Shown in pieces: positions 34,053 to 45,950 of a stretch of DNA of 64,000 nt. The notes under the pieces were generated by a model. That model saw only the letters and a list, made by a program, of their open reading frames with translations. It made no database searches and had not been told where the DNA came from. The number at the start of each line of letters is the position of its first letter. Positions within the stretch are counted from its first letter, which is position 1. The position numbers and the translations under genes are program-made. Source of the stretch: Symsagittifera roscoffensis (taxonomy: Eukaryota > Xenacoelomorpha > Acoela > Convolutidae); the NCBI RefSeq assembly GCF_963678635.1, contig NC_087066.1:60606875-60670874 (forward strand), in the 5' to 3' direction.

Positions 34053-36197
34053 CCCGGGTCGAGGCGCTCGACTTATGTTTCGACTTTGAAAGTCCAGCAA
34101 GTGCAGTTTTGCAACTGAAATTCCGCGGCCGAGAAGCAATTTTAAATCGAGCGCAAAGTCGAATCATAACCGATTTTAGTCGAGAAAATCAAAACATAAA
34201 TCGAGAAAGTCAGAAAATACCCATTTTCTACAGGAGCGTTAGAAATTTCAATCAGTTGAGTTCTCGTTTCGTTAACAATAGTTTTCATTTGCCCACTTCA
34301 ACAAGCATTCGAAATCTTTGTCGGTGTTCTGCTTTGTATAAAACACAGCCTTACTGTCATTGAGAAATTGCAATCGAATAATTTCCAAATAAGTTTCGGG
34401 TAAATTGTGGATAAAGATAAGAATAGTAGCCGTGCTAGAACAGAGCCTTGGGATGCAACACTGGTCACTCTGCGAAAAGATGAATCAATGTTTCCCATTC
34501 TTACAAAATGGTAACGATTCTACAGACAAGACGTCAAAGTTTTTGCAGATTACCCCCAATACCAAACTGCCCTAATTTTGAAAGTAGAATGTAATGAAGG
34601 ACTCTATCAAAAGCTTCTTGGAAACCAAGATTGCAAGCAAGTGAAGGCACAGATTCGTCGAAAACCTTGAATATATCATCTAGATAGATGAGTAGCTGTA
34701 GACTGGTCGATCTATTTTTCTGAAAACCAAATTGATTTTTTGGAAAGTTTCGGAGCGAGGTTTCATAGAATTTATTGAATAGAAGACAATCGAATACCGA
34801 AAAAAGTTCCGGAGGACTGCTGATTGACGATAGTTGAAGAATCATCCTTGTGAAGGGGAGTGATTTTGGAGGTTTTCTACTGCTTTGAGTACTCAGCGGT
34901 TTCTAGAATACAAGTGAACAGGCATAGCACTTGAGGAGATAAAGAACTAGCGTGTTGCAAAAAACATCGTCAAGAATACCGTCCGGCCTGTTCCGGGTTT
35001 AATTCTTGACATTCAAGTCATGACTAATTCAATTCTTTCGATGGGATTTTTTTTCCAAGTAGTTTCAGCAGGCGTGAGTCTGAGGGGCGATTGAACTTTT
35101 GATCTCTTTTCATAAATGACTTGAATTGATTGTACTGATTCACTGAACAAGAACTGTGAAAAATAGGGAGCTCGTTGCGTTTCTTTCTTTTTTCTTTCTA
35201 CATGAATCGCGGGTCCATGAAAAAAAGATAAGAGATAGGTTGAGAAGAGATAGATCTCAAGAGTCTGCGATAGCTTGAGGTCTAGATCAATAAGTGACTA
35301 AGGAGAAATGTGAGGAGGGGATCAAGTTTCCGCTGAACTGAGGATTGAACCATGTCTCCTTTACACATGCAAAATCGGCATTCGCAGAAATAGGCTTGTT
35401 TAGCAGAGAAATTTTTTTTTTCGATCGATAAGAGACTGCCATTATTAGATCTGCGATGTGAAACTCATTTCAACTGAACTTTGGAATTGCCTTATGGCTC
35501 ACTCCAATACCCATTTAAACAAGTAGGAGAACATCACTAATAATTTTACAATGATCGGAGAAGGAAGAGTCATTTGCATTGGTAGAGGCTACGTGTGTGT
35601 TTCTAGAGCAATGATGTTTCTAGAGTCAAAAATGTTTCTAGAGTAATGAGTTGGCGAAAAGACTGTCCGTTCGAATGCCTTTTCAATCAAGAACGAGATC
35701 AAAATAGTTTCGTCAACATTTAGGCTAGAATAAATGTCCCAATTATCACCTGGGAAATTTACCTCTCCCGCAATGACGCATTCATGACAAGCATTAAACA
35801 AGGGAAAAGAGTTGATAAAGTCAGTAAAATCTCTGGAGTTAAGCCTGTTTTTGCTTGGACTGGGTGGGTTATAGAGGCAGACAATTAAAACTATAATTAT
35901 TCCAAAGTGAAAAGTAGAGGCGCCGTCAAGTTCACAGACTGTACGGGAGGCTGTTTCAGCTGATTCCGTCTTTGATTATTATGGCAACAACTTCATGTTG
36001 CCCTTGAGGTCTAGAGTAATCAGTGACTAAGGAGAAATGTGAGGAGTAGAACACGTTTTCGCAGAACTGAGTGTCGAACCATGTCTCCGTCATACTTGCA
36101 ATTTTGGCATTTGCAGATATAGGCTTGTGCAGCAGAGAAATTCTTTTTTTTAATCGATAGCCGACTGCGAGCATTTGTAACAAATAGGGTCAGAGAC

Positions 36198-36201
36198 CTT
36201 T
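36198..36201. other. Empty target site of the giant LTR element in LINE copy A
   Basis: GAGAC-CTTT-GATCTATATTC is continuous here. In copy B the same sequence is split around 13691-32081 with CTTT doubled. This fixes both element ends to the base. Confidence 0.85.
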
Positions 36202-38059
36202 GATCTATATTCACTGCTTGATTTGGTAGTCATTCATCCAACTCTAGAAGATTGCAATTATGGTAGATTTTTAGATTTCCTATTTTCACGTCGGTCTAGA
36301 TGACACCATTTTCAGCCTTCTTTTTCCGTTTTGCTAAAAATTTTAATTCTTTGTCTCGTTCAGGAAGCGATAAATCACAAACAATCAATATTTCATTGTT
36401 TTGGTTTAATTTGAGTTGGTGGGTTTTGATAAGTAGCAGTCGAGCATCCTAGATGGAAGACAACTTCATTATAAGATTTCTGTTCCTTCCAGTCTTGAAC
36501 TTTCCATGTCTGAAACAATCCTAAAATTTCACTTTTTCCAAGTTTGTTTTGTGTAGTATTTCTTCGACTTTGGCCTTTCTTCCAGCTGACGTTTATTGAC
36601 GTTTTTCGGCGAGGATTTTTCATACTTTTATACTAATATCCGGTCTGATTCTGTTTATCAAATTCTGAAACTGTGACGCTTTGTTCGTTGGTTGCGCATT
36701 AGAGTCTGTGATAGCGAGATCTTCTTAACTGTTACTGAGATTCCTTTTACTGCTTCTTGTAATGGCTCAACTTTTTTTCTGAACAATGTCTATGAGGGTT
36801 GCAGGGTCAATTTCATGTGCAGCAAATGAAATCTGGTAAATTGACAGATTGGTTTTTAATTGCTTAAAGTCTTCTGAGAGCCCATTGATTTTTTCATATG
36901 AGATCTTTTTCTTCAATCAAATTTTAAGTTGCGCGATGCATTCTCGAAGTCAGCAAGACAAAATAGGCTTGAAGAGATTCGTAAGCATAGCGTTCCTTCC
37001 GCTGTCCAATGCCCTTAGTAGTTCCGAAATGGTATTTCAATAATGATTAGTTTGCCCTTTTCTGGCTGTTTGCGCTACGCAGGGTGCCACCATGGAAATG
37101 ATATTGCTAAATGTATGATTTTTATAAGAGATCACCACTCAAATCACCATGCCTCGCTGGTTCATCCCTATTTAATTAGTTTATCACAATATCCAGACCA
37201 GCAATCTCTGCCTCAAGGGCATTTGCCTTTTTGCCGGCGTTTTTATGTGTTTTTTTGCTCTCACAATTACATGGCAAATCGTTATTCGATGACACATTTT
37301 TTCAGTTGTGCTCCAGATTGAAATGGGCTTTGACTCAGTTTATTTGGATCAGGGCCGTAAGTATCACGTGAACGGATGGCTTGTTCAACTTTAAGAGCAA
37401 TTATGTGATCAACGGTTAATGTATTCGAAGGAACTAATTTTTCCGGGCATGGTATATGACTGTTATAAATAATAAGTTTGGCAGAAGGTAATCTTCCTTG
37501 TCTACTTATTTACTTTTCGCTATCGGCAGTCCTTTTAAACGACTGAACCTCTTTGAAATCTACTCACCTTTTACATGTGCTCACAAGGTTCTTACACTCC
37601 TAGGTTTCAGTTGCTAATCTTTGATTTTGGTAGAAAGTTTTCTAAAGGTTTTTTCTTCGTCGTAGATCCATCAAATCTCTATTTTACATTTTTTAAGGTC
37701 GTCTTGCCATGATTTTAGATACAGATGCATCGGTTTTTGAGCTGCTTTTTCAAAACAGCAAGAGCAGAAATGCCCTTTTTGCGTGCATCGCAATTCCGTT
37801 TTCTTGATTTTTGATTGACCTGTTTTTAATTTTGTTAAATGTTTCTGCGAAGTTTATTTATTTTGTTTTTTGAAATGAAAAAAAAAGACTTTTGGCTCCT
37901 TACGTTTTCAGCAATACAAAAACTAAATCCCTTTGTTCACTATTAGTTCCGGACTAGGTTTTGACCATTGAATAAATACCGGGCCGAGGTCCGCGACTCA
38001 TGTTGCGACCGAAAAGGGTTTTCTGCGACCAAAATTCCATCATCCCGCAAGACGCTTGA

Positions 38060-38232
38060 GTCGCGCAAAGTCGCAACATAGCTAATTTGGGTCGCGCAAG
38101 GTCGCAACTTGGGTCGCGCCAAGTCGCAACTTGTGTCGCGCAAAGTCGAAACATGCGTCGCGCAAAGTCGCAACCTGTGTCGCGCAAACTCGCAACATGG
38201 GTCGCGCAAGCTTGCAACATGGGTTGCGCAAC
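38060..38232. repeat. 22-bp tandem array, long version
   Basis: Seven to eight units of GTCGCGCAAAGTCGCAACATGG type with internal substitutions, one carrying a 9-base GCTAATTT insertion. On the LINE strand this is the region upstream of ORF1. Confidence 0.9.
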
Positions 38233-38407
38233 CCGGGTCGAGATGCTCGACTTATGTTTCGACTTTGAAAGTCCAGCAAGTGCAGTTTTGTGACTGAAAT
38301 TCCGCGGCCGAGAAGCAATTTTCAGTCGAGGGCAAAGTCAAAACAAACCCGATTTTAGTCGAGAAAGTTGAAACATAAATCGAGAAATTCAGAAAATACC
38401 CATTTTG

Positions 38408-38555
38408 AGTCGCAATGATCGCAACATACCTTTTTTGGGTCGTACAAAGTCGCAACATATCTTGTTTGGGTCGCGCAAAGTCGCACAAAAATTCTTCGGT
38501 CGCGCAAAGTTGCAACATACCCATTTTCAGTCGCAATGGACGCAACATAAGTCCC
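38408..38555. repeat. Related array with 31-33-bp units
   Basis: Units share the GTCGCGCAAAGTCGCAACATA core but have an added T-rich or ACCCATTT spacer. It ends at GACCTCGACCCGGGA, the probable 5' limit of the LINE. Confidence 0.75.
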
Positions 38556-38560
38556 CGACC

Positions 38561-41500
38561 TCGACCCGGGATAGGACTAACGGACCATAGAACTTAGGTT
38601 TAGTAACTAAGGCGAAAGGAGCAACTAAAACTGTCCCAATACTGAAAGCTGGGTGCTTAGCCATTGCATTTTATATGAATTCTGCCTGGCCTTGTATCGC
38701 ACCCAATTCTTCCTTCACATAGGCTGATGTTGCATATTGCACCGTGGCATTTTGCTTATCGTTCATTAAATGAAAACATCCGAAAATTTTTTTTGAGGTT
38801 TGAAAATTTGTAATAAACTATTTTCATAGAACGACAAGTGGATACCATCAGGGCAGCATATTTGATGGGTTGGATTGGGATTGTGTTAGGATGAGACAAT
38901 GAGAGTGTATGAGTAAACCAACTTATTTATACAGTAAAACGACCCTTGGTTAGGAACCTGAGCTTCTCGATTTATATCAGTGTTATGGGAAGTCTGATTT
39001 GTTTTCGTGATGTCTAAACATTTGTCCTTAACTTTCTTGGCAATTATAGATTTCAGATGTTTTTACAACAAACACTTTTCGAATGAATGCAAATTATTGA
39101 ATTAAAGCGCTAAAGATTTCATTTTTTAATATCATTATCTTACCCATTGTATTTGGTATACACATTTTTTAAAAATTATTTGATCAATAATATGATTATT
39201 AAGAAAACTTTATTTAATTGATAATAATTTTTATCGAAAGTATCATGATGACTGACTATGATGACTATTAAAAAAATTATTGCCATGATTTTAATGATTT
39301 TTCAAAAATTAATTGGATTTTTTTGAGACATGTTCTTATGAAATTAGAAGAAACGTGAGCTGTGCGGAGAATAGCAATTGGTGAAACAAAATCACAGACA
39401 AATTTTAGCACGCGATTCTTCAGGCCAGTTTTGAGGTCAAAGTCAACATTTGTAGGCAACAAGTCAGCAAATCTCGAGGCGGAGTCAGAAAGTATGCTAG
39501 CTTAATTGCTGCTTTGCACTAAAACTTAAAAAAAACAAATTATGTCAACGAATTGCAGCGACCGAGAGACATTTAGGGACACCAGATAACGGTAAAAAAA
39601 ATTGTAACCAACAGTGTAAACACGAGATCATATTGAAAAATTTGGTCACCAAGTTTATTTAGTGGAACCACCGTCGAAAAACGCGTGAGGCGACAATTGG
39701 TAACAATCGACAATTCGTAACAGTAGATTAAGCGGGGAACACTGATTCACGCGCAGTATTCTTTTAGTGACGGATGTAAGCGCAGCGGAGCAAGCGTATT
39801 CTACTTGCCAAGGCCTTCTTACGAATGGTCCCTTGTTACGAATTGTCGCCTGTTAAGAATTGGCACCCTACCAAAAAACGTCTATCAAATTATCTGTTTC
39901 TGAGGCGACTCCAAAAGTCGAGATTTATTTACATAAGCATTTCAGCGGACGGAACGTTACAAAATAACCGGCACGAACATCAATTTTTTACTCAGTTTGA
40001 ATTATATATATTTGAATTTTTCTGCAGATGAATTAGTCAATTTCAAACTGTTTGAGTCATCAGGGCGAAACAATGGTGTAATTACTGAGCGCAGATACAA
40101 GACATAATCTTAATCATAACATACTTGTGAAACTTTATCAACAGAATAAAGAGTTTGCAAATGGGTTTTGCGATTTCGTGCCCGCTTCAGCCTAGCAACA
40201 AAACAACATTGCTACCCACCCTGCAAGTTTTCATTAACGGAAGGGGGTTATGAAAGTCTGAGAGGCTAATTTTCGAAGAGCGTTTTAAAAGACCAATTTG
40301 CAGTATACTTACCAAAAAAATTAGGCAAAGGCGATCTGATGTTGATGATGACATGTCCCTTCATCCGAATCTTTAAATTAAAAAAAATACGACAAAGTTA
40401 AAAAAGCGGAAATCTGCCAGTTTTGAGTTTGAACATAAAGTAAAAATGAGAAACGATTATAAATTTACCGATGTTGTTCAAAACGGGCCTTAAATAGAAG
40501 CGCTTTAGATTTTTCCAGTGAAGGAATCTCAATTTAGCATCAAACTCTTGATTTGTTGTGCTCGCTTTATGTACATAGGAGTACCTTGTAGGCGTTTTTG
40601 AAACGAATCTGTCTAATGGTGAGCTACAGATGAACTACAGAATAGACCAATCGCTATTGGCAACAATACCTAATGCCGCTGAAAATGAAGTCTTTGACGA
40701 CAGACCAATTGCTAAAAAATTGCAATGAGCTTATAAGCTGCACATTGCACTCGAGACTTGGAAGAGCCCATTTGAAACCCAAAAACAAATCGTTTGAAGT
40801 GAGACTTAAAGAAAGCCATTGACTACCAAATATTTTTTATTGTTCCGACCATTGAAAATGGGGAGGAACTTTGTAATCGGGTGTGTTTAATTTTAGTATA
40901 TATATTTTTTGCAGACGGAAAAACTTGGAAAATCATTGGGCGAAATTCGCAGAAAAAGTTTTAATTAAAATCAGAAGCATTCCTTTTCGAAATCAAAAAA
41001 CTTGTAGTTGAAACAGAGAAAATTCAATTTTTTGCACAATGCTATTTTTGGATACATGATAAACAAAATCTGAGTCTGTCCGTTTTACTAATGATTGTTT
41101 CCGCCCAATCTTTGATCCATATATCCACGGTGGTTTTTACAAAATTTCGAGTGGAAAGTTAAATCCGTTCATTTTGACTGGATATTTAATGAGTCATCAT
41201 AAGTTTAACAATAAATGAGACATTGGGTCGATCTCTAAGATTTCAATCTCATTTTTTTCTGATCAAAATTGAAAGGGTTCACCTTTGATTTTTCCATTCA
41301 ACGTCAGTTGAAAAACCGGACCTCTTTTGGTCCCAGGTGACAAAATTTCACAGTCAAAACCAAAGGGGTGAATCAAGAATTAACCAGTCGAGTAAAAGGT
41401 ACGTACTATTAAACGGGGCGCTCAGATAGCAACTCAGCGCCATCGTTCGATTTGGGAAATAGAAGTACGTGTCTGCTTAAGTTTAGGTTTTCCTTGATTT

Positions 41501-43760
41501 CTGCTTGGCTAACTGGTGTTTTTCCAGGCTTGATTTTTGCCACTTGTTCTGGGTGAAGATTAATCAAAGAAACTGTGGAATTAGATTAAGAATGAGAGAG
41601 GTGCAGTGCATTAAGGGTCGAAAAAAAATTGATTTCCTTGTCGAACCGAGGTCCTTATTTTGAAATAATTCTATCATTGATTCCTCATACTAGTCTTTAT
41701 AATCATTCTAACTCGGTTATAAACAGCTCCATCTGACACTTGATTGGCATTTTACATAAAACGATTTTGATTGTGAACTTGGTATTGTAAAATTCAGGGT
41801 AAGTTTTACAGCTGAACCTTAAGACTGAGTTCTAAGGTTGAGAAGAAATTGGTTATTTATTGGTATAACATTTGACCCCTTTATAGCCATCCACCCTTCT
41901 TGTAAATCAGTCAAACTGCGACTTTTATTATTTAGTTATTTAGCTTGACTTATTGCTCGGTTAAGTGTCTTCTTTTTTCATTTTGTTTTTCGTCCATATT
42001 CAAAAAAATTGTTTTTAATTGATACTCACAACAAATCTAAAAAAGAAAGCTGGAAGTAAAGATCGCAAAAACGAATTGAGAATTACTAATTTCGATCAAA
42101 GTTTGAAAAACTATCCTGTAAAATTTTTTTTACATATTAAAAGTAGCGAAATTATAGCAATAACGGTCATTTTCTTAAGATTAAAAGCAGAAACGATCCA
42201 ACGATAGACGTTAATTTTTCATATTTCGCATTCGCTTTCATATTTTCTCTACTTGGTTCCATTTGTCTGCAGATACTTTTTTGTGACAGGCGAAAATTAT
42301 CAAAAGACTTTTTCCTTTGAGCAGAATTGAACGTATAAATCAATATACCATTCTCATTCATAGAATTAAACATGAGTTATCCAACTAGTTCAGGTAAGGT
42401 ATGAACTCTTATTTTACCATGTATAAAAAAGTATTACAACAATGATCCGTGTTCGTAGCTTGAGGGTGAGGCAACATTACCCAGCCCAAAAAAACAGCCA
42501 AAAAACCAGTGGATTAACAGCGGTTCTCAGCGAAGAGCTGAACAGCTCATATTTTGATCCTTTCACTGAGGATCAATTGTCTTAATCTTAATAATCGCAC
42601 AATTCCAATTATTGAAAACTAGAACTTAGTTCCAAAACTTACATTCGAAAGTTCATAGTTTACAGATAAGAACTGAGCACCTAACTTTTAAAAAAAAAAT
42701 AAGTAATCGAAGTCATGTTTAGTTAGCTAAATTCTTATAAATGCTATGTAAATTTTGAAAAAAGCATGAAGAAAAGTTCTTTGGTTGCTGAATTTCCTTT
42801 TTTCCCGATCTCATCAAAAAATGATCTGACAAGTCCAAACTAAAAAACTTAGATTATGATTTTCTTCTACGATAAGGCAAATGGCAATTCACCCGGTCCA
42901 AAGTTTTGCGATCAAATATATTGGGTGAATTCGGATTTTTCTCCCAAACACGTATTGAAATCCTGGCCGATCAGTCAAAAATTTAGGCTTTAGAGTACTC
43001 TTCTGATTATATAGAGAAGAGCCCAATTCTCCGGCTAGTCCGTTGAAGTAAGCCAAATTGTTCAGTTACTGCAGACAACTTACTGCAAAAAGTTACAGCT
43101 AAAATTTTTCCGACGCCGAAAAAAAAATAAAGCGGAATTGTAGCAATTTTTGGAAATTCGTTTTAAGCACTGATCACTTTCTATTAATTGATATCGTGCT
43201 CTGGAGTTCTATGGATAAAAATCAATTAAGTTTGAGTGATACTGTCAGTGTCTGTCAAAGTGATAAATAATCGATTATAATTAATTAAAAATGGATTGTA
43301 TTGCCATTATTTAATGAAGCTTTAAAGTCCATTGCAAATCAGTTAGAATCGATTGAATTTCACTTCTCTAGATAATAACGATGACGCTCTATTATAATAG
43401 TTTTTTCAGTCTACTTTATACAGTCTTTTTCACATACTATACAAAAATTGGTTTCTTGTTGTTCAATCTCAATTTTTTCCTCTGCGACTTTGATTCTTGT
43501 TTCTCCTTGTATATTACTTAATTTTAGCGCTTTCAACCATTTTCGAAGTTTGTCTTTGGGGGGTTTGTTCAACGTTTGTATGTATGTTAATATGTTTGTG
43601 TGTGTGTACGTATGTGAGAAGTTTTCACGTATGTAGGTAACTCATTTTGACATGTATCACGCGCCGAAAGATGCAAGCTTTGGCCGAAGTTTTCCAAAAA
43701 TGGAATTTTTGACCTGCTTTTTTTTGAAATCAAATTGACCAAAAAAGTCTGTCAAAACTT
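38561..43760. other. AT-rich sequence, no confident gene
   Basis: Weak minus-strand coding-like pieces occur. 39277-39510 has open frame DLKTGLKNRVLKFVCDFV with AATAAA on the minus strand at 39209-39214. 40469-40634 is also open. 41409-41572 has acceptor TTCCACAG and frame INLHPEQVAKIKPGKTPVS. A plus-strand acceptor/ATG/donor combination lies at 42272-42393. None forms a consistent multi-exon model. An imperfect inverted repeat spans 39687-39865. Confidence 0.4.
39687..39865. repeat. Imperfect inverted repeat, possible small MITE
   Basis: GGCGACAATT (39689) and CAATTCGTAACA (39711) recur inverted as AATTGTCGCC (39841) and TGTTACGAATTG (39834). Arms are about 38-47 bp around a centre of about 95 bp. 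Target duplication not resolved. Confidence 0.4.
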
Positions 43761-43783
43761 TCGATGGTCAAGAATTACAACAC

Positions 43784-44025
43784 GGGGGCGTCTTGGGGGG
43801 GGGGTGTCGGCTGGTGGTAAGGGACAAAATAGAAAACGATGGGGAGGGTGTTAAGTTGGTAAAAAGCCAAACGTTGAGGGAGAGGCGGTTTTGTTCTGAT
43901 GGTGGGAGGGAGGTGGTTGGTTTTTTTGGCGGGGAGGGGTGGGGGTGGCGGAGGTAAAGAACAAAGGGACAATTAAGGGGGGGGTTTGATGTTGCAAAGG
44001 GGAAAAGACTGAGTGGGGGGCTTGA
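43784..44025 (+). other. G-run-rich tract
   Basis: Many runs of 3 to 10 G on the plus strand within about 240 bases, with long minus-strand Pro-rich frames as by-product. Guanine quadruplex formation is possible. It is preceded at 43570-43615 by GTATGTATGTT and GTGTGTGTGTACGTATG tracts. Confidence 0.6.
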
Positions 44026-44049
44026 TTGGAAATGCAATTGTTCTGCAAT

Positions 44050-45950
44050 TTGAGAAACTCTAGTTTTAAGAATCGAGTGGGCCGTACACTCGTTTTCTAA
44101 AATTAATCACTTGAAAAACTTAAAAACTATTGCAATCTTTGCACGACGCTACAAAATAGAGTGAAAAAATCAATTTTAATTGATTTTAAATGCATTGTAA
44201 ATAATTTTGGGTTTGGTAAAACAAAGGATTACATTCGGTTTTTTGCTTTATTTTGTTGTCTGAGGGCAACATGGGAATAGATTATACTGTTAATATTTTA
44301 GATCACAAAGGTCCGTATAATTGATTCCTCTTCACTTTTCATAGATGCCGGCAACCTGTATTTCCTATGCTATGTTTTTCCAAAAAATATGTTCACAAAA
44401 CAAGAAACCAGCCCCTCTGGAGGAAGCTTTCAAAATGTTTATCAAAAAATTTTACAGGTCAGAAAAATAGTTATGAGAGATTTTCATCAAAAAATGGAAA
44501 ATTAAGAACTATCCGCTTTATATTTACAATCCTTCTCGGGGCAAGCAGAATCTAAATTTTTCTGTCAGAATATAAAATTTTCTGTGGTCTCCAGCCGATG
44601 AAACAATGATTATATTTAGGTAAACATGAGCTGTGTTTTTTTGTTTTTTTTTTGGAAAAAAATCACATCACACATGGGAAGTTCATTAAGTCACATAAAA
44701 ACAGCCCAATACAAATGAGTTAATTTAAAACAGTCAACAATCGAAAAAATTTATTGGTTAGTGTTTTTTGCCGAGATGTCATAAAGCTGAAATCGCAGGT
44801 AGCGAGCGCATCATCAGCGTCAATTCGCTGTGCTTAAATTCCGCACTCGTATTTCAGTGCGCGCGAAAAAGTATGGATTGTTCTGTTGGGTTCGTCGTGT
44901 TAATGGGTAATAAAAATAATTGGGCCAGGGTTTATGGGCTTTTTTTTGCACAGACGCGACCATGCATACATGAATGAAAAAAATGAGAGCTCATTGGGAA
45001 AATCAAATAAAAACAGTTAGCTCGTAAACAAAATTCAAGATGAATAGCCAGTTTTTTGTCCAAAAAAATAGAATGTTCAGATCAACGTTATTTTCACAGG
45101 ATAAATTGATAATTTTTTTTGAAAATGCACAGAAATTTTTAGCCGTTTTCATGTTCATGACTTGCTGGTTTCTAATCCAATAAAAACCCGATGTGATCTG
45201 CAAGGGAAAATGAGTAGTGATCCAGAGGTGCAACAGAAAAAAAAACATAAATTTTGTCTTGCTTTGCAGGTGTCATTTGTTTGGGAGAAAAGAGAAAATT
45301 GATTACGCGTGTTTTTCGACGTGGTAACTGTTTTTGCAGATATTAAACTTTTTAAGGCCTTTTTAGGCCTAAAAAAATTTAACTTCTTAGGCAACTTTTT
45401 TCTATTAGTTTGGGATCCAACAATTATTTTGTTTAACAACTGTTTGATGCTAAGCGAATAAAAACAAAAATCCACAGAAATTTTTCAAGTTTTTTTCTTA
45501 ATTTGTTCGTCAGATTGATGAACAATTTTGGTTTGTCAGTGCTGATAACTTCTGTCACGAGATTTATGTCACTTTAGAAGTCCCGATAAAAATGCGGTAA
45601 AATTATTATGTTACGACAAGAGTTTACCGCAGTTTTTTCGAGTCAATTTTCAATGTACTGTTTCATTACTGAATCACTACTGTACCAAAACTTTTTTCAG
45701 GTTCCGATAATTTGGACTTGTATAGAAATTACAGAGATATATAATTGATAAAAATTGCTCAGATTCAACGAAACTCTAAACTTGATTGCCAATGTTATGT
45801 CTACATCATATCTTCATTGTCAATTGGTTATTGCGTAGAATACATCCGTTTATTAAAACAATTGACACTGTTTTTACGCTAAATTTTGGAAAATGTCAAG
45901 GTGTTTTCAGACCAAATCGTGATGCGAACAGTTACTGTTTTTCTTCGCAA
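44050..45950. other. AT-rich sequence, no gene seen
   Basis: Only short frames. About 45000-45620 appears to be a diverged duplicate of about 52600-53240. Shared phrases are GCAACAGAA with A-rich context, and GAAGTCNCGATAAAAA followed by GCGGTAAAAT. Confidence 0.4.

Larger units (their letters stand above)
32082..34218 (-). mobile_element. LINE copy B, 5' part (ORF1 region and 22-bp array)
   Basis: Continuation of the LINE split by the LTR element, collinear with 36198-38400 of copy A at high identity. Minus-strand 32540-32800 is an 86-codon charged heptad-like segment (IVQKKVEPLQEAVKGISVTV), a coiled coil as in LINE ORF1. About 33600-33700 in minus frames gives Cys-rich text (CTCC). 33957-34052 is a short 22-bp array. 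The 5' end is cut at about 34218, where copy A begins. Confidence 0.7.
34219..38560 (-). mobile_element. LINE copy A (3'-truncated)
   Basis: Minus-strand order from right to left is 22-bp arrays, ORF1 remnants (36393-36623 and shared coiled coil), endonuclease start at 35956-36183 (ETWFD, VTDYSRPQGQHE), endonuclease middle at 35589-35801 (ECVIAGEVNFPGDNWD) and RT at 34534-34845 (NQFGFQKNRSTS, LGFQEAFDRVLHY). The RT GVPQGS equivalent at 34298-34498 reads VASQGSVL. It ends at 34219 without the C-terminal region that copy B retains at 11187-11500. Numerous stops show it is dead. Confidence 0.75.

Noticed and set aside
33957-38555. Short regularly repeated GTCGC units as a CRISPR array
   Set aside because: The units are contiguous 22-bp monomers without unique spacers, and the sequence is eukaryotic.
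34219-38560. Penelope-like element because of the head-to-tail copies
   Set aside because: The element has an AP-type endonuclease (ETWFD, NFPGDNWD), not a GIY-YIG domain.
40469-40634. Minus-strand 55-codon open piece as a definite exon
   Set aside because: Two frames around it look equally protein-like and the upstream junction does not fit a phase. A run this long can occur by chance here.
42272-42393. Acceptor, ATG (MSYPTSSG) and GTAAGG donor as a first coding exon on the plus strand
   Set aside because: No downstream exon with the required phase was found, so it stays unsupported.
43768-44048. Minus-strand proline-rich ORFs
   Set aside because: They are the complement of the G-run tract, low complexity and overlapping in several frames.
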